Assembly (NCBI GenBank): GCA_934462885.1
Contig: CAKSJC010000025.1
Location: 1 to 14,154, forward strand
Source of the DNA: an uncultured Eubacteriales bacterium
GTDB lineage: Bacteria > Bacillota > Clostridia > Oscillospirales > CAG-272
Length of the DNA stretch: 14,154 nucleotides
Direction of reading: 5' to 3'
Part shown: positions 1 through 7,860 of the stretch, in pieces
How positions within the stretch are numbered: the stretch's first letter is position 1
Layout of the letters: every line of letters begins with the position of its first letter
Made by a program: the position numbers and the translations under genes
Notes under the pieces: generated by a model
The model's database searches: none
What the model saw: the letters and a program-made list of their open reading frames with translations, nothing else
Told to the model about the DNA's origin: nothing

Positions 1-235
1 AGGGAATAATATACAGCCAATAAGTAAAGAAAACCATCCCACTCGCGAGGTTGGCGCATTCGCGCAACCTCCAAGGCATAGTTTTACCGCCAAGCGTAAA
101 TTAAAGGGGCAAATTAACGACGGTATTTATCTGATTGCAGAATTATTACTATTTGACTCTGCTTCAAGTTCGGCAAATTGCATTTTTATGTTTTCCGTGA
201 TGTGATTATAACAAATTAAAAAGTTGAGTTGAAAA
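1..235. other. left-edge region, no confident gene; two hairpins
   Basis: No gene can be called here. One plus-strand frame is open from base 2 to a TGA at 203-205 (67 codons with no start inside the window), so it could be the tail of a gene lying further left, but I recognise no family in it. Two potential hairpins are visible. The first has arms GAGGTTG (47-53) and CAACCTC (65-71), with three more inner pairs and a bulge. The second, weaker one spans about 84-101, with TTTAC-GC pairing GCGTAAA around a one-base bulge. Neither is followed by a T-run, so neither reads as a normal terminator. An AT-rich TATAAC at 205-210 could serve as a -10 for the methyltransferase, but I see no convincing -35. 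Confidence 0.4.
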
Positions 236-1201
236 ATGAAAGGCAAAAACAGATCATTAAAAAACAAAACGATAGATATCTCAGTCAACGATGGGAGAGA
301 ATATCTTGAGCGTTGTGTAAAGCCGTGCGGAATCATGTCGCTTGCCGATATTACCGATAGAACGATAAACGGAGACAGTTTTGAGGTTCTGAGCCGACTT
401 CCCGATTCTTTTGTTGATCTTCTTCTCGTTGATCCGCCGTACAATCTCACGAAAAAATTCGGTGATACATCTTTCAATAAAATGAGTTCTGAGCAGTATG
501 AAGAGTATACTGAAAAATGGGTGCTTGAGGTAAGGCATATATTAAAAGATACGGCGTCGATATACGTTTGCGCGGACTGGGAATCGAGCCTTGTTATTGA
601 AAAAGTCATATCGAAGTATTTTAATATAAGAAACCGTATCACGTGGCAGAGAGAAAAAGGACGGGGAACAAAAAATAACTGGAAAAACAGTATGGAGGAT
701 ATATGGTACGCCACAGTTTCGGATCGGTTTACTTTTAATGCGGACGATGTAAAAATGAGGCGCCGTGTTCTTGCTCCGTACAAAGAGTCGGGTATGGCGA
801 AAGACTGGGAAGAGAGTGCGGACGGCAGATTCAGAAATACGTTTTCTTCGAATTTTTGGAACGATATTTCGATACCGTACTGGTCTATGCCGGAGAATAC
901 CGCTCATCCTACGCAGAAGCCCGAAAAATTGTATGCCAAACTGATCCTCGCAAGCTCCGATAAGGGGGATTTTGTTTTTGACCCGTTTGCGGGTTCCGGT
1001 TCATCCCTTGTCGCTGCGAAAAAACTGGGGCGTTGTTATTCGGGGATCGAGATAAACGAGCAGTATTGTGTGTGGAGCGAGAAGCGCCTTGAGGAGGCTA
1101 TATATAATAATTCTATCCAAGGATATGCAGACGGAGTTTTCTGGGAGCGAAATACTCTCGCGGAACAGAAAAAAGTTCTTGGAAAAAAACTGAAAAAATA
1201 A
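236..1201 (+). CDS. beta-class site-specific DNA methyltransferase (N6-adenine or N4-cytosine), apparently orphan
   Basis: This is a SAM-dependent methyltransferase of the N6_N4_Mtase family, acting on an exocyclic amino group in DNA. The catalytic motif IV DPPY is at residues 66-69, followed by a middle region (about 135-220) that probably holds target recognition. Motif X HPTQKP is at 224-229 and the SAM-binding motif DPFAGSGS at 249-256. Catalytic motif before SAM-binding motif is the beta-class order, as in HinfI, RsrI and CcrM enzymes. DPPY fits adenine-N6 methylation better than cytosine-N4 (which more often has SPPY), but this is not decisive. The length of 321 residues is normal. The ATG at 236 has only a poor ribosome binding site; an internal ATG at 334 (residue 34) is also possible, because the conserved domain starts near residue 41. 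No restriction endonuclease lies next to it in the window, so it may be an orphan or its partner may lie to the left. The target sequence cannot be read from the protein. Confidence 0.9.
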   Translation: MKGKNRSLKNKTIDISVNDGREYLERCVKPCGIMSLADITDRTINGDSFEVLSRLPDSFVDLLLVDPPYNLTKKFGDTSFNKMSSEQYEEYTEKWVLEVRHILKDTASIYVCADWESSLVIEKVISKYFNIRNRITWQREKGRGTKNNWKNSMEDIWYATVSDRFTFNADDVKMRRRVLAPYKESGMAKDWEESADGRFRNTFSSNFWNDISIPYWSMPENTAHPTQKPEKLYAKLILASSDKGDFVFDPFAGSGSSLVAAKKLGRCYSGIEINEQYCVWSEKRLEEAIYNNSIQGYADGVFWERNTLAEQKKVLGKKLKK

Positions 1202-1244
1202 ACTGTAAAAAGAAAAGACGGAAAAAGAAACGCCCGGATCCAAT

Positions 1245-1634
1245 TCAGAATATACAGTCGCCAGATAATTCTTCGTTGTTCTTTATTCTTTCAAAGCTTG
1301 AAGATAAAAGTCGTTTTGCACTTACGTAGCCTGCGTAATCTCCGTATGCGTGACGCGCACGTATATCGTCAAGAAGATCGTCGACCGCTTCAGATTCGCT
1401 GTGACCGGTTGCAAACCGTATAAACGGACGGTATTTCTGCCACGTATTGTAAAGCTCTCCGAAATATATGTCAAAATCATCGTCAAAAATCTCGGAAAGT
1501 TCATCTGCCGGAGACGGCAGATTACGTGACAGTTCTTTGAGCTCCTCACAGATATTCGATATATAATAAGCTCCGCTGAAAACAAATGCGCACAAAACTG
1601 AAAAAAGGCACAGCGCGATAATAAATGTTTTCAT
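1245..1634 (-). CDS. DUF4363 family small membrane-anchored protein
   Basis: This 129-residue protein has one hydrophobic N-terminal segment (about residues 3-24), which should act as an uncleaved membrane anchor or signal. An acidic, helical remainder rich in Asp, Glu, Leu and Tyr follows. The size, the anchor and the position directly behind a DUF421 gene match the DUF4363 family, which is often found in this pairing in Clostridia. Its function is unknown. Its start codon overlaps the stop codon of the upstream DUF421 gene in the four-base ATGA arrangement (1631-1634), which indicates one mRNA and translational coupling. The assignment rests on size, topology and neighbourhood as well as sequence resemblance, so it is likely but not certain. 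Confidence 0.72.
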   Translation of the reverse strand: MKTFIIALCLFSVLCAFVFSGAYYISNICEELKELSRNLPSPADELSEIFDDDFDIYFGELYNTWQKYRPFIRFATGHSESEAVDDLLDDIRARHAYGDYAGYVSAKRLLSSSFERIKNNEELSGDCIF

Positions 1635-2308
1635 TTTGACTTTTCCTTTCTTACGACGTTTATGCTTCCACAGTCGTCGGAAGTAAGCATAAAAACATCT
1701 GACAGATCAATATTTCTTTTTGACAGTTCAAGATAAAGAGATTTTTCCGTCATTCCGCTTAATTCAAGATTTTTCTTTATGATACATCCGTCTATAACGC
1801 ATACGTGGGCGATACCCGTTTCTCTGACTTTTACGGCAAGATCTTCAGCTTTCGGGGGAGATTTATCCGCTTTCGGAAAAACCGAGAGCTTTCCGTTTTC
1901 TTCAATTATGGCATAGTTTATCTCTGATATATCGGAGTACCCTTTTTGGCGCAGTTCAGATATAAGCTCGTCGATCTCCAAACGGTTTTTTGACATTTCT
2001 TTTTGAAGTATCTTTCCTTTCTTTATTATGACAGTGGGAGAACCGTAGAAGAGCCGCTTGAGCTTATTGTTTTTTATGAGAGCAAAAGATATGATTACCT
2101 CAAGCGATAGAAGAAGCAGTATCGGGATGACAGCGTAAATGAGAGGAATAGAACGGTCTGTCAGAGGTTCGGAAGCAATTTCTGAGAGAAGCAGAGTTAC
2201 GATAAACTCCGATATTTGGAGCTCGCCGATCTGCCTCTTTCCCATAAGTCTCACAGAGACTATGAGAACAAAATAAATGATAATTGTTCTAGAAAATATA
2301 GTAATCAT
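1631..2308 (-). CDS. DUF421 (YetF-like) integral membrane protein
   Basis: This 225-residue protein matches the DUF421 / YetF family. Hydrophobic segments lie at about residues 3-21, 32-46 and 54-78, and a cytoplasmic alpha/beta domain follows to about residue 190. The stretch RLMGKRQIGELQ at about 20-31 and the SEIASEPLTDRSIPL region at about 42-56 are characteristic of the family. The biochemical role is not established; YetF/YdfS-type members have been linked to spore and envelope properties in Bacillus. The chosen ATG agrees with where family members normally begin, but no Shine-Dalgarno sequence precedes it: the bases before it are AT-rich (CATACTATTTAT on the coding strand). It begins only 37 bases beyond the hairpin that closes the phosphorylase operon. 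It overlaps DUF4363 by four bases and is probably co-transcribed with it. Confidence 0.87.
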   Translation of the reverse strand: MITIFSRTIIIYFVLIVSVRLMGKRQIGELQISEFIVTLLLSEIASEPLTDRSIPLIYAVIPILLLLSLEVIISFALIKNNKLKRLFYGSPTVIIKKGKILQKEMSKNRLEIDELISELRQKGYSDISEINYAIIEENGKLSVFPKADKSPPKAEDLAVKVRETGIAHVCVIDGCIIKKNLELSGMTEKSLYLELSKRNIDLSDVFMLTSDDCGSINVVRKEKSK

Positions 2309-2345
2309 ATAAATAGTATGCCGTGAAGAACGGTAAACTATTCAC

Positions 2346-2389
2346 AAAGAAGTGTCTGAGCGCACAAGCGTGCGCTCAGACACTTCTTT
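2346..2389. terminator. 20-bp perfect hairpin, terminator of the carbohydrate operon
   Basis: Two 20-base arms (2346-2365 and 2370-2389) are perfectly complementary around a four-base loop (AAGC on the plus strand). The stem has a GC-rich core and A/T ends, so each strand carries a short A-tract before it and a T-containing tail after it. It sits immediately behind the phosphorylase and its last base pair overlaps that gene's TAA stop (2389-2391). It probably ends the minus-strand operon and insulates the DUF421 pair. The U-run on the minus strand is short (TTCTTTG), so termination may be incomplete. Confidence 0.8.
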
Positions 2390-4746
2390 TACAGTTTTGA
2401 AATATGCCATATATTGTTTGAATAATCATCTATTGACCTGTCGGATGAAAATTGCCCGGCTCCGGCGATGTTCATAAGAGATTTTTCGGCGAATGCGATA
2501 GTATTTTTGAAATCTCGGTTTACTTTCTTTTTTGCATCAAGATAGCTTTCAAAATCGTATAAGACTCTGTATCTGTCCGCTTCCTGCCAGTGGGATGAAA
2601 GAAGCAAGGAGCTTTTTAAGTCTTCGAATATTCCGTGCTCTCCCTCTCCGAGAAGTCCGTTTGTGAGAGCGTTTACCGCTCGGCGTATCTTTTCGTTTCC
2701 GTTGTACAGTTTTTTCGGATCGTATGACGCCGCGGTTTTTTTGATATCCTCAATGTCCGCGCCGAAAACGTAATTATTTCCGTTTCCTGCCGCGCGGAAT
2801 ATCTCAATGTTTGCGCCGTCGTATGTTCCGAGAGTGACCGCACCGTTTAACATCATTTTCATATTTCCGGTTCCGCTGGCTTCTGTACCGGCGGTCGAGA
2901 TTTGTTCTGAAATATCTGCTGCCGCTATGATCCTTTCAGCGTATGAAACATCATAGTTTGAAACAAATACTACGCTGATAAGAGAACTGACTGACGAATC
3001 TTTTTTTAATAACTCCGAAACCGAGTTTATAAGCTTTATTATTATTTTTGCACGGTAATAGCCCGGAGCGGCTTTCGCACCGAAAATAAAAGTAGTCGGA
3101 TTAAAATCTCGAAGAGAGCCTTCTTTTATTTCGTAATAAAGTTCGATTATTGAGAGAATGTTTAGAAGCTGCCTCTTGTATTCGTGCAGTCTCTTTATCT
3201 GAACGTCGAACATTGTATCAGGAGATATGGAAATTCCTTCGCGGCAAAGCGCGTATTTGGCAAGATCGTCGTGCTTTTTCCTTTTTATATCGGAAAGACG
3301 GCGTAGAACGTTTTCGTCTGACGAATACTTTTTTAACTCAACCAGAGATGAGAGATCGGTTTGGTATTTCTCGGAACCCATCAGATCTTTTATTAAGGAA
3401 GAAAGTTCAGGATTGGCAAGGAGGAGAAAACGTCTCCCTGAAACGCCGTTCGTTACGTTTTTTATTTTGTCGGGGAAATGAGCGTTCCATTCGGAGAAAA
3501 GCGTGGTTTTCAGAAGCTCTGAGTGAAGTTCTGCCACCCCGTTTACGTAAGTCGACATAAACACGGCAAGATGCGCCATGTTTACATAATTTCCGTCGAT
3601 AATCCTGCAAGATTCCGGAACTGCTTTGAAGACGTCTTTAAGCTTTGCGTCGATCTTTACAATGATATCGCAAATAACGGGAACAGTGTCGCGTATCAGG
3701 GACATATCCCATTTTTCAAGAGCTTCGTTCATTAGGGTATGATTCGTATAGCAGAAAGTTCGCGATGCAACTTCAAAAGCGCCGTCAAAACTCAGCCCTT
3801 CGGCGCAAAGCTGATTTATAAGTTCGGGGATAGCTATAACCGGGTGAGTGTCGTTTAACTGTATAACGTTGATGTTCGGAAAATCACGAAATGAAATATC
3901 CTCCGGATGACGGCGCTTATACTTGCGAATGATATCTTTAAGTGAAGCTGACGCAAGAAAAAATTCCTGTCTCAGACGGAGCTTTTTGCCCTCATTACGA
4001 TCGTCGGTCGGGTATAAGATTCTGCATATATCATCAGCTAAGACTTTTTTTGCAGAGGCTTCTGTATAATTTTGCTCGCAGAAAGCGCGGTAGTCAAACA
4101 TAAGCGCGGGGCGGCATTCAAAAAGCCTCAGCGTGCCGACGTTGTCGGAATCAAATCCAATTACAGGCATATCGTACGGTACCGCACGGAAACGAATGTT
4201 TCCAAAATCCACGCATACTTCTTCGTCTTCGCGCTTGACGAGCCAATTCTCTCCATCCTTCTGCCAATCGTCGATCTGTTCGCTCTGGTATCCGTTTTCG
4301 AACTTCTGTCGGAAAAGCCCGAAGTTATATTTTATTCCGTATCCGTCAAGAGGAAGAGACATTGTAGCGGCGCTTTCAAGAAAACAGGCTGCAAGACGTC
4401 CGAGACCGCCGTTTCCGAGACCCGGATCGGCTAATGAATCAAGTTCCGAAAGCGATCTGCCGTATGAGGAGAGAAGCTGTTCTATCTTGTCTGTTATTCC
4501 GAGCGCCAAAAGATTGGCGGGAAGAATCCTTCCCGTGAGATATTCAGCGGAAAAATAGTATGCGTGACGGACCGAGAGATGTTTTTCACGTGAGCTTTCC
4601 CATAAACCGCGCACCTCGGCGGAAATCGCTTTTATAAGTGCGTCTGAGATTTGTACTGCGGAAGCAGAATTTGCGGTTACGCCGAAAACTGTATCAAGGT
4701 ATGTTTTAAAACGGTCTTCAATGCGTTTTATATCTATATTTGACAA
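2389..4746 (-). CDS. glgP: glycogen/maltodextrin phosphorylase (GT35)
   Basis: This cytoplasmic enzyme removes terminal glucose units from alpha-1,4-glucans by phosphorolysis, giving glucose 1-phosphate. It contains the family's LGNGGLGRLA stretch (about residues 110-119) and the DGYGIKYNFGLFRQ region (about 134-147). The EASGTGNMK motif has the pyridoxal-phosphate lysine at K630. At 785 residues it is close to the usual bacterial length (about 800) and full length. The start codon is TTG (rc of 4744-4746): the upstream in-frame triplet two codons earlier is a stop, AAAGGAG lies about 11 bases before it, and no in-frame ATG occurs until well inside the conserved region. It is the last gene of the CUT1 transporter operon, 43 bases after the ATPase gene. 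That context suggests a role on imported maltodextrins as well as, or instead of, stored glycogen. No glycogen synthase or branching enzyme is nearby. Confidence 0.96.
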   Translation of the reverse strand: MSNIDIKRIEDRFKTYLDTVFGVTANSASAVQISDALIKAISAEVRGLWESSREKHLSVRHAYYFSAEYLTGRILPANLLALGITDKIEQLLSSYGRSLSELDSLADPGLGNGGLGRLAACFLESAATMSLPLDGYGIKYNFGLFRQKFENGYQSEQIDDWQKDGENWLVKREDEEVCVDFGNIRFRAVPYDMPVIGFDSDNVGTLRLFECRPALMFDYRAFCEQNYTEASAKKVLADDICRILYPTDDRNEGKKLRLRQEFFLASASLKDIIRKYKRRHPEDISFRDFPNINVIQLNDTHPVIAIPELINQLCAEGLSFDGAFEVASRTFCYTNHTLMNEALEKWDMSLIRDTVPVICDIIVKIDAKLKDVFKAVPESCRIIDGNYVNMAHLAVFMSTYVNGVAELHSELLKTTLFSEWNAHFPDKIKNVTNGVSGRRFLLLANPELSSLIKDLMGSEKYQTDLSSLVELKKYSSDENVLRRLSDIKRKKHDDLAKYALCREGISISPDTMFDVQIKRLHEYKRQLLNILSIIELYYEIKEGSLRDFNPTTFIFGAKAAPGYYRAKIIIKLINSVSELLKKDSSVSSLISVVFVSNYDVSYAERIIAAADISEQISTAGTEASGTGNMKMMLNGAVTLGTYDGANIEIFRAAGNGNNYVFGADIEDIKKTAASYDPKKLYNGNEKIRRAVNALTNGLLGEGEHGIFEDLKSSLLLSSHWQEADRYRVLYDFESYLDAKKKVNRDFKNTIAFAEKSLMNIAGAGQFSSDRSIDDYSNNIWHISKL

Positions 4747-4789
4747 TGCTCAAAGCGCTCCTTTCGGTTTTCAAAAATCATGGAATATC

Positions 4790-5902
4790 TTATAAAATAT
4801 TTTTCTCAGTTTCTTTGTCGAAGATAAAAGCTTTATTCATATCAAAAGCAAGTTTTACCTTCCCTTCGGTTATACCTAAGCGGGAAGGAGTTTTGCATAT
4901 CTGCCGTACACCGTTTTTAATAAAGTGAAGAAATGCTTCCGAACCTGTCATTTCCGAATACGTGATGTCTGCTTCAAATGCAGATTCCGGATGGAATGAG
5001 ACAAAGTTTTCCTCCGCGCGGATATCGTCGGGGCGTATTCCGAATACGACTTTTTTACCTACATATGCGTCAAGCGCGGCATTCTTTCCGCTGTCGGAAT
5101 TTTCACTTTGGAAAGGAAACCGCTCGCTGTCAAGATAGAGATAATATATGCCTTTTTCTTTTTGCAAAACGGCGTCTGTAAAATTCATCTGCGGGGAACC
5201 GATAAACCCGGCAACGAAGATGTTTTTTGGGTTGTAATAAAGATTGTGAGGAGTGTCAACCTGCAAAAGAAGACCGTTTTTCATGACGGCGATTCGATCA
5301 GCCATTGTCATAGCCTCAGTCTGATCGTGAGTAACATAGACAAAAGTTGTTTTTAATGTGCGGTGAAGCTCAATGAGCTGACTTCTCATTTCGGTCCTCA
5401 GTTTAGCGTCGAGGTTTGAAAGAGGTTCGTCAAGAAGAAAAACGTGCGGATTTCTCACCATAGCCCGTCCGAGGGCGACGCGTTGGCGCTGACCGCCGGA
5501 GAGAGCGCGCGGCTTACGATTGAGATACTTTTCAATGTCAAGCGTGCGCGCCGCTTCCCTGACCTTGCGGTCTATCTCATCACGCGGAACCTTTCGCAGC
5601 ATAAGCCCGAACGCCATGTTTTTATATACCGTCATATGAGGATAGAGAGCGTAACTTTGGAACACCATCGCTATGTCGCGGTCTTTCGGCGGAACTTTGT
5701 TTACGCATCTATCTCCGATGAAAAGTTCTCCTTCCGTAACGCTTTCAAGTCCCGCTATCATCCGGAGGGTCGTTGATTTTCCGCACCCTGAAGGACCTAC
5801 CAGTATCATGAATTCACGGTCGTTTATCGTGAGATCAAGTCCCGGAATGACTGTTGTGTCGTCGAATCTTTTAACTACATTTTTAAGTGTAATACTTGCC
5901 AT
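4790..5902 (-). CDS. MsmX/UgpC-like ATP-binding subunit of a CUT1 sugar ABC importer
   Basis: This is the ATPase that powers a carbohydrate importer on the cytoplasmic face of the membrane. All nucleotide-binding elements are present: Walker A GPSGCGKST at residues 36-44, Q-loop Q82, signature LSGGQRQ at 134-140, Walker B ending LLDEP at 156-160, and switch histidine H192. The C-terminal third (about 235-360) is the OB-fold/TOBE part seen in MalK, UgpC and MsmX, ending in an extension. The length of 370 residues is typical. The ATG at 5902 is preceded by GGTG at a suitable distance. It lies between the MalG-like permease and the phosphorylase. MsmX-type ATPases can serve several transporters, so this one could also energise other importers elsewhere in the genome; that is inference from the family. 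Confidence 0.95.
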   Translation of the reverse strand: MASITLKNVVKRFDDTTVIPGLDLTINDREFMILVGPSGCGKSTTLRMIAGLESVTEGELFIGDRCVNKVPPKDRDIAMVFQSYALYPHMTVYKNMAFGLMLRKVPRDEIDRKVREAARTLDIEKYLNRKPRALSGGQRQRVALGRAMVRNPHVFLLDEPLSNLDAKLRTEMRSQLIELHRTLKTTFVYVTHDQTEAMTMADRIAVMKNGLLLQVDTPHNLYYNPKNIFVAGFIGSPQMNFTDAVLQKEKGIYYLYLDSERFPFQSENSDSGKNAALDAYVGKKVVFGIRPDDIRAEENFVSFHPESAFEADITYSEMTGSEAFLHFIKNGVRQICKTPSRLGITEGKVKLAFDMNKAFIFDKETEKNIL

Positions 5903-6024
5903 TCAAATCACCATTTTAATAACTCTCTACGGGAGAGAAAGAAGAATTTAACGTGATAAAGATATTCTTTATTTCAAGTCATATTATATCCCGCACGTTC
6001 CTTTGCAAGGATGCCGGCGGAAGC
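5903..6024 (-). other. 122-base gap upstream of the ATPase gene, with small hairpins
   Basis: This gap is longer than the others between the membrane and ATPase genes. It holds a 7-bp AT-rich hairpin (ATAAAGA 5956-5962, TCTTTAT 5966-5972) and a small CTCTC/GAGAG hairpin (5923-5937). A perfect TATAAT lies on the minus strand (5983-5988). The best -35 for it, TTGCAA at 6003-6008, is only 14 bases away, so an internal promoter is possible but not well supported. Confidence 0.3.
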
Positions 6025-6861
6025 CTATCCTTTGACAGCGCCTGCAGCGACTCCTTTAATGATAAACTTCTGACAGGATAAATAGAAAACTATGATCGGT
6101 ATGATAGAGAGAACAAGCATCGCCATCAGCGCGCCCATGTCTTTTGAACCGTAACCTCCCTGGAGATATTGTACCGCGATCGGTATAGTTTTGTATTTGC
6201 TTCCAATTACGAGATAGGGAAGGAGATAGTCGTTCCATATCCACATTGTGTTCAGTATAGCGACTGTAACCGTAGTCGGTTTAAGCATAGGAAAAACAAT
6301 AAGAAAGAACATTTGCAGAGGATTGCATCCGTCAATCATAGCTGCTTCCTCGACCTCGTAGGGAATGCTTTTAACAAAACCGCAGAACATAAATACTGAC
6401 AGACCGGCTCCGAATCCCAGATATATAAGGATTATTCCGATAGGGTTATCAAGGCTTAAAGAGTTTGCGATTTTTGACATAGTAAACATGACCATCTGAA
6501 ACGGCACAATCATACTTCCTACAAAGAGGTAATAAAAGAGCTTGCTTAAGCGGCTTTTAACTCTGACGAGATACCATGCGGTCATTGAAGTGAAAAGAAC
6601 TATTGCGGCTACCGAAAAAATCGTTATAAAAAGAGAGTAGAAAAAAGCGTTAACAAATCCGGTTTTTCTGATACCGTCTATATAGTTCGTAAGCCCCGCA
6701 AATGTGCTCTTGTCGGGAGGCGTGAATGGTGAGGAGGAAATAAAAAACTGTCCCTTGAAGGAGTTCATCAATACAATGATGATTGGCGCGATAAAGAGCA
6801 GTGATAAAATCAAGAGAATAATAAACGCAATTTTTTTGCCCGCGCTTTTTTCGTTTGACAT
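6025..6861 (-). CDS. MalG-like inner permease of a CUT1 sugar ABC importer
   Basis: This 278-residue protein is one of two transmembrane subunits forming the sugar channel. Hydrophobic segments lie at about residues 11-33, 72-97, 108-128, 141-163, 198-215 and 245-265, six in all, as expected. The EAA loop that docks on the ATPase is clear at about 171-196 (EEAAMIDGCNPLQ then FPMLKP). The short N-terminal tail before the first helix is typical of the MalG rather than the MalF half. The ATG at 6861 is preceded by AAAGGAAAG at good spacing. It follows the MalF-like gene by about 41 bases. Confidence 0.95.
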   Translation of the reverse strand: MSNEKSAGKKIAFIILLILSLLFIAPIIIVLMNSFKGQFFISSSPFTPPDKSTFAGLTNYIDGIRKTGFVNAFFYSLFITIFSVAAIVLFTSMTAWYLVRVKSRLSKLFYYLFVGSMIVPFQMVMFTMSKIANSLSLDNPIGIILIYLGFGAGLSVFMFCGFVKSIPYEVEEAAMIDGCNPLQMFFLIVFPMLKPTTVTVAILNTMWIWNDYLLPYLVIGSKYKTIPIAVQYLQGGYGSKDMGALMAMLVLSIIPIIVFYLSCQKFIIKGVAAGAVKG

Positions 6862-6902
6862 AATGCTTTCCTTTCTGTGAGAGTGCGCAGTGTCTTGCGG
6901 CT

Positions 6903-7748
6903 TTAAGATTCTGTCTCGCGTTTTTTAGTCGCGACAAGCTGAATAAGAGCAATCGCGAAAACGATAATGGTAAATATAACTGCTTTAGCCTGACCGACTC
7001 CCTCATATCCGACCCTTCCGTAGAACGTTTGATAAATATCGAGCGCAAGCATTGCAGTCTCTTTTCCGGGCGCGCCTCCTGTAAGCGCAAGGTTTTGGTC
7101 AAAGAGCTTAAACGAATTTGTAAGGGTGAGGAAAGTGCATATAGTTACCGAAGGCATGAGCATGGGGAGCGTAACAGAAAAAAGCTTCCGTAATCCGCTC
7201 GCGCCGTCGATCGCCGCAGATTCGTTTATATCTTCCGGGATATTTGAAAGTCCTGCAATATAGATAATCATCATATATCCGATAAGCTGCCAGTTTAGGA
7301 GTATCACAAGACCGAAGAAACCGTAATTTGCATTATAAGTGATATCGACTCCGAATTTGCCGAGAATTCCGTTTATAATTATCTGCCAAATATATCCGAG
7401 TATGATTCCGCCGATGAGATTCGGGATAAAGAATACGGTACGGAAAATGTTTGTTCCGCGGATCCCGCGAGTCAACAGAAGGGCAAATACGAATGCAATA
7501 AGATTGATAGTTATAACGGAAACGACGGTGAACTTGACCGTGAACCGGAGCGAGTTTAAGAAATACGAGTTATCGGTGAAGGCTTTGATATAGTTGGTAA
7601 GACCGGTAAAACGGGCGTTCGAGACTGTCGTAAATTCCATGAAAGAAAGGTACAGACCCATTAAAAACGGGATAAGAAAAGAGATCGAGAAAGCCGCAAA
7701 CGTCGGAAGAACGAATATAGGAAAATACTTTTTCAGGAAGTTATGCAT
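6903..7748 (-). CDS. MalF/UgpA-like permease of a CUT1 sugar ABC importer
   Basis: This is the first transmembrane subunit of the importer, paired with the downstream MalG-like protein. The EAA docking loop is at about residues 175-200 (NESAAIDGASGLRK then LPMLMP), with six hydrophobic segments at about 10-32, 68-93, 104-127, 145-168, 203-222 and 250-272. I place the start at the ATG at 7748 rather than the in-frame ATG at 7763. The downstream one has GAGG seven bases before it, whereas the upstream one has no ribosome binding site; this gives 281 residues. It follows the binding protein gene after a 112-base gap that contains two hairpins. Confidence 0.94.
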   Translation of the reverse strand: MHNFLKKYFPIFVLPTFAAFSISFLIPFLMGLYLSFMEFTTVSNARFTGLTNYIKAFTDNSYFLNSLRFTVKFTVVSVITINLIAFVFALLLTRGIRGTNIFRTVFFIPNLIGGIILGYIWQIIINGILGKFGVDITYNANYGFFGLVILLNWQLIGYMMIIYIAGLSNIPEDINESAAIDGASGLRKLFSVTLPMLMPSVTICTFLTLTNSFKLFDQNLALTGGAPGKETAMLALDIYQTFYGRVGYEGVGQAKAVIFTIIVFAIALIQLVATKKRETES

Positions 7749-7783
7749 TATTTCGCCTCGCATTTCGGATATTAAGGTTATTT

Positions 7784-7835
7784 TCCGCTTGTACGGATAA
7801 AAGCGGATACTTTAGCTTGACATGTGAGTCAAGCT
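7784..7835 (-). repeat. two hairpins between the binding-protein and permease genes
   Basis: Two stem-loops lie in the intergenic transcript. The first in transcription order is AGCTTGAC/GTCAAGCT (7814-7821 with 7828-7835, 6-base loop, perfect 8 bp). The second is TCCGCTT/AAGCGGA (7784-7790 with 7801-7807, 10-base loop). Neither is followed by a T-run, so they are not standard terminators. In the same position in other sugar importer operons, hairpins protect the 3' end of the binding-protein message and raise its level over the permeases; that role is inferred here. Confidence 0.5.
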
Positions 7836-7860
7836 GTGAAGTGGGCGAGGTATGCGTCGG

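Noticed and set aside
127..783. A 218-codon open frame on the minus strand, opposite the methyltransferase
   Set aside because: It lies antisense to a gene with unmistakable motifs, resembles no family, and has no ribosome binding site that I can see; long antisense frames are expected here by chance.
1202..1244. Terminator between the convergent methyltransferase and DUF4363 genes
   Set aside because: Only A-rich/T-rich runs are present; I could not find a stem of useful length.
3150..4558. Several plus-strand open frames of 70-141 codons
   Set aside because: All are antisense to the conserved phosphorylase, with biased arginine/serine-rich translations typical of shadow frames.
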